Below, one piece after another: positions 56,697 through 64,000 of a stretch of 64,000 nt of DNA (position 1 is the stretch's first letter; the number at the start of each line of letters is the position of its first letter). The notes under the pieces are model-generated. The model worked only from the letters and a program-made list of their open reading frames with translations, did not search any database and had not been told where the DNA came from. The translations under genes and the position numbers were made by a program. Origin of the DNA: Methylobacter sp. S3L5C (GTDB lineage Bacteria > Pseudomonadota > Gammaproteobacteria > Methylococcales > Methylomonadaceae); NCBI RefSeq assembly GCF_022788635.1, contig NZ_CP076024.1:4007503-4071502 (forward strand). The letters run 5' to 3'.

Positions 56697-56821
56697 GTAT
56701 ATTTTAGCCCAAGCTGAACACTTTCTGGGTTTTTCCAGAATCGGTGTTCAAGTTGCCAGAATCCTGCCTAACGCATTGTTTATTTAATCAGACTATCTTT
56801 TCAGCCTTTTATGGAAAGAAT

Positions 56822-56924
56822 ATGTCAGCGAAGAGAACAGCAATGCGAAAATTACGAGAAGTCCTTAGACTCAGCTACAGCGTCGGATTAAGTATCCGAA
56901 AAATCAGTGCCAGTACCAAAGTCA
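56822..56924 (+). pseudogene. N-terminal fragment of an IS21-type IstA
   Basis: ATG at 56822 opens MSAKRTAMRKLREVLRLSYS then VGLSIRKISASTKV, the conserved start of IstA of the IS21 family, then diverges. The 120 bases before it may be the left end of that IS. Confidence 0.65.
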
Positions 56925-56928
56925 AAAA

Positions 56929-56947
56929 CCTCCGACAAAACCGGAGG
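56929..56947. repeat. Hairpin near an IS200-type end
   Basis: CCTCCG / CGGAGG with a 7-base loop lies 62 bases beyond the tnpA stop. IS200/IS605 elements use such subterminal hairpins as recognition sites, so it probably marks the right end of the relic. Confidence 0.45.
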
Positions 56948-57008
56948 CTTGAAAATGTGAACCACATAAAGCGGATTAATAATTGTGCCACCTAAAGGTG
57001 ACAATGCC

Positions 57009-57424
57009 TTAAAATAAATCGAGTTGTTCTATTCGTTTATCCTCTTCTTCTTGATGCCTGATATAGTTTCGTACAGTGACTTCATCCCTGCCCACTGTTG
57101 AAACATAATATCCTCTTGCCCAAAAACTTTGTCCGGTGAAATTCTTTCTTCGCCCCATAAAAGTTCGTGCAATGGATATAGCGCTTTTACCCTTTAAATA
57201 AAGCCAACAACCTTGATACTGAATATTTGGGTGGAATTGAGATTAGAATATGGACATGACATGATCTGATCTGATCTGATCTGACATCAAATGTCCTTCC
57301 TCAATCTTGTATTCCTTTTGTAAGGCTAAATCTTTTAGTATTGATCCCAGATATTGCCTCAACTCCTTATAAAGGCTTTTTTTCATATACTTTGGAATCC
57401 AAAGTATCAGCAATTCTCATTATG
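57009..57424 (-). pseudogene. IS200-type TnpA with frameshift
   Basis: On the minus strand the frame begins KSLYKELRQYLGSILKDLAL and KEYKIEEGHLMSD. It is disrupted in the region of the catalytic HUH motif and resumes as AISIARTFMGRRKNFTGQSF, WARGYYVSTVGRDEVTVR and HQEEEDKRIEQLDLF. A pentamer repeat (57262-57281) sits where the HUH motif should be. Inactive. Confidence 0.8.
57262..57281 (+). repeat. Tandem pentamer TGATC x4
   Basis: Four perfect TGATC units inside the tnpA pseudogene. Expansion from the normal coding sequence would account for the loss of frame and of the HUH motif. Confidence 0.85.
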
Positions 57425-57472
57425 ATGTTAATGACCTAAAATGGCAGACCGATTCCTATTGAGACCTGTGAT

Positions 57473-58431
57473 ATGAGTGCCCCCTTTGGATTAAATGCCT
57501 TGACCTTTAGTGATGTAGTCAAGCAATTGCATACCACTTTTGAAACTTTTTCTGATCCTCGAACCGGCAAGAATACAAACTATACGATGACTGATGCTGG
57601 ACTGAGTGCATTTTCAGTATTTTTCATGCAAAGCCCGTCATTTTTAGATTTTCAGCGGACCATGCAGGATACACAAGGGAAAAATAATGCACAAACACTG
57701 TTCGGTGTTTTTAAGATCCCAACAGACAATCACATCCGGAGCCTGCTTGATGCGGTAGAGCCTGCGACAGTGTATCCGCTGTTTGATTTTGTATTTGACG
57801 GTTTGCAACGGGCGGGGGGTGATTGATACTTTTCGCTCAACAGACAATCGATTACTGCTGGCATTGGATGGAATCCGACTATTTTTTGCTGGTGCACCGT
57901 GTGGGTATCACAAAAGCTCCACGGCGCCTGCTGTTCAATTAAAACACACCGTAACGGTAAAGTCAGCTATTCGCATAAAGTAATAACACCGGTGCTGGTT
58001 AAGTCTGGCAGTGACAAGGTTATTTCACTGGCGCCAGAATTTGTTCGCCCGCAGGACGGTCATGAAAAACAGGATTGCGAGATCAACGCCTCTCTGCGCT
58101 GGCTGGAAAGTCGGGGTAGCCAGTGGCACTACCGTACTCGGTGATGATTTGTACTGTCATGAGCCATTTTGTCGGGCGTTGCTGGCCAAAGGACTTGAAT
58201 TTACCCTGGTCTGCAAACCGGATTCTCATAAGACATTGTATGAATGGATTGATGATCTGACCCGTAACGGTATTGTTAAAACCTTGGTGCAGACTCGCTG
58301 GACCGGCAAACGCCATGAAACAGACACCTATCGTTATGTCAGCAACGTGCCCTTGCGTGATGCCGATGATGCATTAATGGTGAACTGGTGTGAAATCACC
58401 ACCCGCACGGCAGACGGTAAGGTACTGTATC
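57473..58431 (+). pseudogene. DDE transposase broken by frameshifts and cut by IS4 copy 2
   Basis: The N-terminal frame (57473-57826) reads MSAPFGLNALTFSDVVKQLH, then DTQGKNNAQTLFGVFKIPTD and NHIRSLLDAVEP. The following parts (RSTDNRLLLALDGIRLFF, ISLAPEFVRPQDGHEKQDCE, TVLGDDLYCHEPFCRALL) are in shifting frames. The last piece reads MVNWCEITTRTADGKVLYL and is cut by the IS4 copy. The order is that of a known DDE transposase type, but I do not assign a family. Confidence 0.7.
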
Positions 58432-59948
58432 TAATACTACTACCGCAAATATAAAAAACAAAGTCAGAGGCTTAAACATGCCTCGTTTCTTGGCACCATC
58501 AGCAAAGGAAAGGGTTTTGGTCGGCGTTTGACTGCCTTTGGCTGGCTCTTACGTTTTTGTTTTCCAATGGCCGTTGATGCCATTGCTTTTAATAATTCAC
58601 GCAAGGCGCTTATGAGTTGGTTCCCTGTCAAGCCTACCATCTGCTTGGCGGCTTGAATGACCAGTTGCACTGCTGACCTGAAACTCAGTTGGCGGGGTAT
58701 CTTCTCATGCAGGCTGGCTGCCTGTGCCAAATTGCCACGAATGATGTTGTATGCCAATAAGTGGATAGCTATCTCCTTGCTTACCATGTCAGGTTTTTTG
58801 CACCGTAATATTTCCATGCCCATATTGGTTTTGATGGAACGAAAATCCAGCTCAATTTTCCAGCGCTGCTTATAAAGCATAGCCAGCTCTTGCTTATGAA
58901 AGCCCTTTGCATTTAGTAAGGTGGTCAAATAGATTCTGCCGTTTACCGCAAACTCCCGGACGGTAATCGATTCCGGCAAGTCGCTATAGTCCTGCTTGGA
59001 CATCCATACCGGTTTCCGTTTGGGTTTCGTCCAGTCAATCAAATGATCTCTTGCACCCAGGTAGACACCCAAACTGAAATCTACTTTTTTCCGGGCATGT
59101 AGTGGAAATAGCACAGGAATTTCACGAGCCTACAAGAGCGCAATAATTGCGAAGGTACAGTAATAGCGGTCCGCCATCAGCAAGTCGCCAACTGACAGGC
59201 TGCCAAACAGTTGACTGAGTAACGATGTTTCGCCAGTTCCTTTGCCTTGATAGGCTCCCAAGCTATAGTCGAGCACGGTTCCTGCAGCCAAAGAAATCAA
59301 CACAACCATGCGAGCAATCGGAAAGCCCAAGCCAGGCTTTTGACTATCCAGCTGAGGAAAGTCTGCCTGATTCTCTGGTGTATCTGGCATTTGCACCGTT
59401 GCTCCATCAGTAAGGACAACGTTATAACCCTTCCATCGCCACGCGGCCAGAGACTGGTTATGAAGACGCAAACCAGCAGCTGTGGTGGCTGCTCTGAGTT
59501 CCTTTAGTGGTAAGCGTTGTCGGGCTTTACAGTAAGGTCCCGTGTTAACCGTATTGGCTGGTTGTCCATCGACGATACGATCAATCAATACGCCTGCCAC
59601 TGCCTGTTTACAGGAACCGTCATCACTTAATACTTGGAAAATGAAAGCTTTAAGCGTGACTAAGGGCAAGAACACCGAGGAGCGTTTATGCGGGGTATTG
59701 GCGATAATGTTGGTAATGCTGTCGGCTGAAAAAAATCCTCAACACCTAGTCCTTGGGATTGCAAAAATGACTTTTTGAAGCGGTCAATTTGCTGCTGAAT
59801 ACGGTTTTTTTAATAGCTGGCATGGTTAAGTTATTGATCAGACTTTGTAATACTCAAAATTCTACCAGAATAGTGCTTGATCTTTATCTTATTATTTGCG
59901 TATCTAACTGTAACTTATAGATTAATTATATTTGCGGTAGCAGTATTA
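58432..59948 (-). mobile_element. IS4-family insertion sequence, copy 2 (1517 bp)
   Basis: Nearly identical to copy 1 (36138-37655), with the same inverted repeats and orientation. Its flanks are two unrelated transposase fragments and show no target duplication, which points to a rearrangement at this site. Confidence 0.87.
58464..59675 (-). pseudogene. IS4-family transposase, copy 2, with a nonsense mutation
   Basis: Identical to copy 1 at nearly every residue, but the codon CAG in the segment FAIIALLQAREIPVLF is TAG here (near 59130). The result is two separate frames, 59130-59675 and 58464-59114. The copy cannot make a full transposase unless the amber codon is suppressed. Confidence 0.88.
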
Positions 59949-60578
59949 GTGGCTGATGTTTTCGCGCCATTGCTGGAAATCATTCAGCAAGAGCAAGAAG
60001 CAAAAAATCAAGGACAAGTCTGGTTGATAGATTCTTTTCCGGTGGCGCTGGCCAAGCAAGGACACAGATTTAAAGCGCGCGTAGCAAGCGAGTTAGCCGA
60101 TGCAGGTTATTGTTCAACCAAGAAATTGTACTATTATGGGGTTCGGGTTCATATTGTCGGGCGTCGCCAAGCGGGCACGTTACCTAACCCTGAATATATT
60201 GGTGTAACGGGAGCAAGTTGCCATGATGGAACAGTATTTGATCAGATTAGGCCTGAATTGAATAACAACGCGCTTTATAGCGACAAGGCCTATCACCGAT
60301 CCGATGCAAAAGAAGTCAGAGAGGCTCAAAACCTGACGGTATTAACGCCGGTAAAAAAACAAAAAGGCCAAACGTATTTGGAACCATAGGATCAATGGTT
60401 GTCGACGGCCATTTCTCGTGTCCGACAACCCATTGAAACCTTATTCGGCTGGATTGAGCAACAAACCGGCATTGAATGCGCTGGCAAGGTGCGATCATAC
60501 AACGGTCTAATGGTTCATGTATTTGGCAAGTTGGCCGCCGCCATGTTCTTTTGGAATCATTTACGAGTTAGCTCTTAA
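59949..60578 (+). pseudogene. IS982-type transposase fragment with an internal stop
   Basis: The frame lacks its start, which is lost at the IS4 border. It reads VWLIDSFPVALAKQGHRFKA, YYGVRVHIVGRRQAG, NNALYSDKAYHRSDAKEV, then a TAG at 60387, then RVRQPIETLFGWIEQQTGIE and SYNGLMVHVFGKLAAAMFF. The last two segments are typical of the IS982 family. Inactive. Confidence 0.75.
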
Positions 60579-60808
60579 TTCACATTTTAGTTCCTCTTAA
60601 AAGGCTTGGATAAATATGTCTTGTTGTCAAAAAACAAGTCTATCTTATTAAATTACCCATAAAATTTTTGTAAAAAAATACGGTAACTATATAAAAATTT
60701 TATAAAAACAGTTCAGCCATTGATAGTAAGATCCGCGTAAACAAACGGGACATTTTGACCGTTTGTAATATAAGTAACTGGGTTTGGGGCCGACCGGTTT
60801 TAAAGCTG
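60579..60808. other. Spacer between the IS graveyard and kdpE
   Basis: AT-rich DNA with no open frame or clear terminator. It is the downstream flank of kdpDE and probably the old border of core chromosome. Confidence 0.35.
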
Positions 60809-61504
60809 TTAGACTTTAAGCCGATAGCCGACACCTGATTCCGTTAATAAATACTGGGGCTGAGTTGAGTCGATTTCCAGTTTCTGTCTGAGCTGGCTCA
60901 TGTAAATCCGTAGATAATGCGAATTATCCCTATAGGACGGCCCCCAAACTTCCTTGAGCAGGTATTGATGTGTCAATACCTTGCCGGCATTTTTAATTAG
61001 CACTGACAATAGCCGGTACTGAATCGGCGTCAGATGAACTTCCCCGTCGCCAACAAAGACCTGACGTTTCAGTAAATCGACTTTCAGCGCGCCGGCGTTA
61101 AAAATACCGCTCTGCTCCTGGGCCGGACTGCCCACCGAATGACGCATAGCTACCCGTATCCGCGCAAGCAATTCACCTAAACCAAACGGCTTGGTCAGGT
61201 AATCGTCAGCACCCGCATCCAGCGCATCGACTTTATGCTGTTCGGTGCTGCGTGCTGACAAAATAATAATAGGCAATGCCGACCATTCCCGTATGGCTTT
61301 GATAACCTCAACACCCTCCATGTCGGGCAATCCCAGATCCAGGATAATGAGGTCAGGTTTGCGCACGCCTGCTTCAACAATACCTTGCCGGCCCAGGTTT
61401 GCTTCGAATACCTTAAAGCCATGCACGCCAAGGCCGGTTCGCAAAAACAGGCGTATCGCTGGATCATCTTCTATAACAACAATAACAGGGCTGGCAATAG
61501 TCAT
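60809..61504 (-). CDS. kdpE: Response regulator KdpE
   Basis: KdpE activates the high-affinity potassium uptake operon kdpFABC when phosphorylated by KdpD. The 231-residue OmpR-type regulator has the acidic pocket IVVIEDDPAIRLF, the phospho-acceptor Asp56 in LIILDLGLPDMEG, the conserved Lys in ADDYLTKPFGLGEL, and a C-terminal winged helix (HLTPIQYRLLSVLIKNAGKV, LTHQYLLKEVWGP, YLRIYMSQLRQKLE). It follows kdpD by 22 bases. No kdpFABC gene lies in the window; they may lie upstream of kdpD. Confidence 0.95.
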   Translation of the reverse strand: MTIASPVIVVIEDDPAIRLFLRTGLGVHGFKVFEANLGRQGIVEAGVRKPDLIILDLGLPDMEGVEVIKAIREWSALPIIILSARSTEQHKVDALDAGADDYLTKPFGLGELLARIRVAMRHSVGSPAQEQSGIFNAGALKVDLLKRQVFVGDGEVHLTPIQYRLLSVLIKNAGKVLTHQYLLKEVWGPSYRDNSHYLRIYMSQLRQKLEIDSTQPQYLLTESGVGYRLKV

Positions 61505-61526
61505 GGCTAGTCAATAAATCAATAAA

Positions 61527-64000
61527 TTATTCTTCTGGGTCCAGCATCGGCGATGCGTGATCCAGAGGAATTACAAACGAAAATATGGCACCTCCCGTGG
61601 GCCGGTTTTGCACCTGAATGGTACCGCCATGCGCATCAATGATAGCCTTGCAAATTGCCAAGCCAAGTCCCACCCCGCTTTGCGCCGCCTCGTGGCGAAC
61701 CCGATAAAACTTTTCAAACAGCTTGTTTTCGAGGCCCTTGGGAATACCCTGCCCCTGATCGGCAATCGAAATTTCCATCGCGCCAAAAAAAACTTCTGCC
61801 ATGATCTCCACAGGACTTCTTTCTGGTGTATAACGAAGGAGATTTTCCAGAAGATTGATCAAAACTTGTTCGATCATAACTGCATCAACATAAATCATCG
61901 GCGTGCCGGGCGGCAATTTAACAGTTACCAAGCGGCCTGCAAGACGCTTTTGCAAGAGAGTCAACACGGCTCCGATAATTTCTTCAAGCGGGAACCATTG
62001 TTTATTCAACTCAATGGTGCCTGCGTCAAGCCGAGCCATATCCAGAATATTGTTAACCAGACTCGACATCCGCAACCCTTCATTGTAAATAGCGCGGCTC
62101 AGTTCAAGCTTGTCTTCTGCCTTTAGGGCGTGGTCTTCCTCTACTAAAGTACTGGCTGAACCTACGATGGTTGCGAGCGGCGTACGCAAATCATGAGAAA
62201 TGGAACTGAGTAGTGAGTTCCGCAAGCGTTCGGCTTCTATTTCCAGCTGAGTTTTTCTGGCTTGCTCGGTCAACCGTACACGGGTAATCGCTTGGGCAAT
62301 CTGCCCAAGAAAGGTTTCCAGTAATTTCTGTTGTTCAGGCAGGAACACCCTGCGCAAGTTAACAGGAAGTAAAACCAAAACTCCCAGCACGGATTCCTTG
62401 TTACTCAATGGAAAATAAATAGCCTCGGCACCCGGCAAGGTATGGGTCCCCTGGCCGGCAAGCTCGTTATGATCCATAACCCACTGCGCAACACTTAGGT
62501 CAGCAGCCCGTAGCGATTCAGACATAGCGTGACCTGCAGGATAAACAATACGGCCGTTAGTATCAGGAAAAAGAATAACGTTTCGGCTACCGAACTCCGA
62601 ATAGAGATGATGTACCGCCGCACGCACTATTTCATCTTCACTCTGGCTCGCTGTCAGATCACGGCTCATCGCATAAAGAACCGTCGCACGCCGCTCCCTG
62701 TGTCCCGCCACCTTGGCTTGGGAGCGCACATTAGCCATCAAATTGCTGATTAATATTGCCACGATCAACATCGCCAGGAGTGTCACCAGGTATTGGCTAT
62801 CGGATACCGAAAAACTGAAATAAGGTGTTACGAACAAAAAATCAAATATCGCAACGCCGAGAAGAGAGGCTAAAATAGAAGGACCGCGACCGAAACGCAT
62901 GGCAATAAAAACCACGCCTAGTAAAAAAACCATAACCAGATTGGCCAGCTCAAACCTGCCGAACATCAGATAGGCGAGCACGGTAATGGCAACTATCACG
63001 GCCACCGCCCAGACATAACCCAGAGTGTCTTTTTTTCGCGATGACAATTTCCCGCCAAGTCCCGGCAACGGATTTTTCCGATACAGGGAAACCTCTGCTT
63101 TATCCCCACTACCATCCCTGTCATATCTGGGACTGCCCAGTAGATACAGATTAATATTGTGCGCATCGCTAATCAACACATCCACCAACGAACCCAACAG
63201 CAAACGCTTCCAGCCTCGACGGGTCGGTTTCCCCATGACGATCTTGGTCACATTTCTTTCATTGGAAAACTTAATGATGGCGGAGCTCATATCGGGCGCA
63301 CTCAATGTTACTGTCTCGGCACCCAACTGCTCGGCAAGACGGAGTATGCGCAGCACACCATCACGTTTTTCAGCTGACAAGCGTTGCAGCTCGGGCGTTT
63401 CGACATACACTACGATCCATTCAGCTCGCAGGCTGGTTGCAAGACGTTTCCCCGAGCGAACCAGACGTTCTGCCAAAGCATTAGAGCCGATACAAACCAT
63501 AATACGCTCATTAACCTGCCAGACTTCGCTGATAGAATTATCCTCGCGATAATTCAACATCTGGGTGTCGACCTGGTTAGCGGTTTGCCGCAGTGCCAGT
63601 TCCCGTAACGCAATCAGATTGCCTTTGCGGAAAAAATGCTTAATCGCTTCCTCGGCCTGTTGCGGCAAATAAACCTTGCCGTCTTTGAGTCTGTCGAGCA
63701 GTTCGTCTGGCGGCAGGTCCACCAATTCAATTTCATTGGCGGCTTCAAACACCGTATCCGGCACGGTTTCCCAAACCCGTATGCCGGAAATCTGGCCTAT
63801 ATCGTCATTAAGACTTTCCAGATGCTGGACATTGAGGGCCGTATACACATCGATGCCGGCATCAAGAAGCTCTTCAATATCCTGCCACCGCTTGGGATGC
63901 CTGCAACCCTGTGCATTGGTGTGTGCCAGTTCGTCAACCAGAATAACCGAGGGCTTGCGCTTGAGGGCTGCATCCAGATCGAACTCCCGCAAAGTCGTCC
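61527..64000 (-). CDS. kdpD: Potassium sensor histidine kinase KdpD (5' end outside window)
   Basis: KdpD senses K+ or turgor and phosphorylates KdpE. About 824 codons are visible and the frame runs off the window edge, so no start is present. The visible part begins inside the N-terminal KdpD domain after Walker A: SVILVDELAHTNAQGCRHPK and RWQDIEELLDAGIDVYTALN. A USP-like domain follows (IMVCIGSNALAERLVRSGKR), then four transmembrane segments (about 63010-62750), a GAF-like region, the H-box LSSISHDLRTPLATIVGSAS and the ATPase boxes (VLINLLENLLRYTPE, ISIADQGQGIPKGL, GVGLGLAICKAIIDAHGG). All kinase motifs are intact. Confidence 0.96.
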   Translation of the reverse strand, partial: TTLREFDLDAALKRKPSVILVDELAHTNAQGCRHPKRWQDIEELLDAGIDVYTALNVQHLESLNDDIGQISGIRVWETVPDTVFEAANEIELVDLPPDELLDRLKDGKVYLPQQAEEAIKHFFRKGNLIALRELALRQTANQVDTQMLNYREDNSISEVWQVNERIMVCIGSNALAERLVRSGKRLATSLRAEWIVVYVETPELQRLSAEKRDGVLRILRLAEQLGAETVTLSAPDMSSAIIKFSNERNVTKIVMGKPTRRGWKRLLLGSLVDVLISDAHNINLYLLGSPRYDRDGSGDKAEVSLYRKNPLPGLGGKLSSRKKDTLGYVWAVAVIVAITVLAYLMFGRFELANLVMVFLLGVVFIAMRFGRGPSILASLLGVAIFDFLFVTPYFSFSVSDSQYLVTLLAMLIVAILISNLMANVRSQAKVAGHRERRATVLYAMSRDLTASQSEDEIVRAAVHHLYSEFGSRNVILFPDTNGRIVYPAGHAMSESLRAADLSVAQWVMDHNELAGQGTHTLPGAEAIYFPLSNKESVLGVLVLLPVNLRRVFLPEQQKLLETFLGQIAQAITRVRLTEQARKTQLEIEAERLRNSLLSSISHDLRTPLATIVGSASTLVEEDHALKAEDKLELSRAIYNEGLRMSSLVNNILDMARLDAGTIELNKQWFPLEEIIGAVLTLLQKRLAGRLVTVKLPPGTPMIYVDAVMIEQVLINLLENLLRYTPERSPVEIMAEVFFGAMEISIADQGQGIPKGLENKLFEKFYRVRHEAAQSGVGLGLAICKAIIDAHGGTIQVQNRPTGGAIFSFVIPLDHASPMLDPEE

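Overview
ORGANISM. The window is an AT-rich (roughly 40% GC by eye) bacterial chromosome segment. RimO, GltX with adjacent tRNA-Glu genes, KdpDE, OmpA-family and DUF2490-like envelope proteins, and sfn/msu/ssu sulfur genes all point to a gammaproteobacterium. A methanethiol oxidase (mtoX/SBP56) gene followed by SCO1 and MauG modules, next to sulfone and sulfonate monooxygenases that release C1 units, would suit a methylotroph or methanotroph. That last step is inference; no methane or methanol oxidation gene lies in the window. LAYOUT. (1) 1-15.9 kb is ordinary core chromosome: rimO (cut by the window edge), two convergent lytic transglycosylases, a large secreted protein with a possible papain-like Cys/His pair, a TVP38-oxidoreductase fusion, a gltX/tRNA-Ala/tRNA-Glu/tRNA-Glu unit ending in a clear terminator, a VWA-OmpA lipoprotein, a membrane protein with a CXXCH motif and a DUF2490-like outer-membrane protein. 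(2) About 16.3-25.8 kb is a foreign island: small secreted proteins, a serine resolvase, three small hypothetical genes, a possible replication protein and a tyrosine integrase. An IS3 copy and an IS5 copy each split one of its genes. (3) 27-30.5 kb is a graveyard of transposases (IS200, IS1182, IS4/IS701, IS630, IS66 types). (4) About 31-56.4 kb is a C1-sulfur island: OsmC, mtoX, a SCO1-MauG fusion, an sfnC-like gene, sfnG, msuE, sfnB, ribB, an amidohydrolase, two DszC-like proteins, ssuD, an sfnR-type sigma-54 activator and ribA. (5) 56.4-60.6 kb is a second IS graveyard. (6) 60.8-64 kb carries kdpE and kdpD (kdpD cut by the window edge). HOW THE GENES WORK TOGETHER. SfnG oxidises dimethylsulfone and SsuD/MsuD oxidises alkane- or methanesulfonate. 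Both need FMNH2, which MsuE supplies, and ribB and ribA sit in the same units as if to raise flavin supply. MtoX would oxidise methanethiol. Three sequences matching sigma-54 promoters, plus a shared 16-bp palindrome (consensus TGCTGYTATRRCAGCA) in the two main control regions, tie the msuE-sfnG-sfnC, ssuD-dszC-amidohydrolase-ribB and dszC2-sfnR units to one SfnR-type regulator. DECAY. Six genes of this system are broken or altered by insertion sequences: mtoX, the 3' end of sco1-mauG, the 3' end of sfnC, ribB, the amidohydrolase and the second dszC-like gene. Five of the six can be rejoined in frame across the insertion, so the losses look recent. The intact promoters, regulator and remaining enzymes show what the system was.
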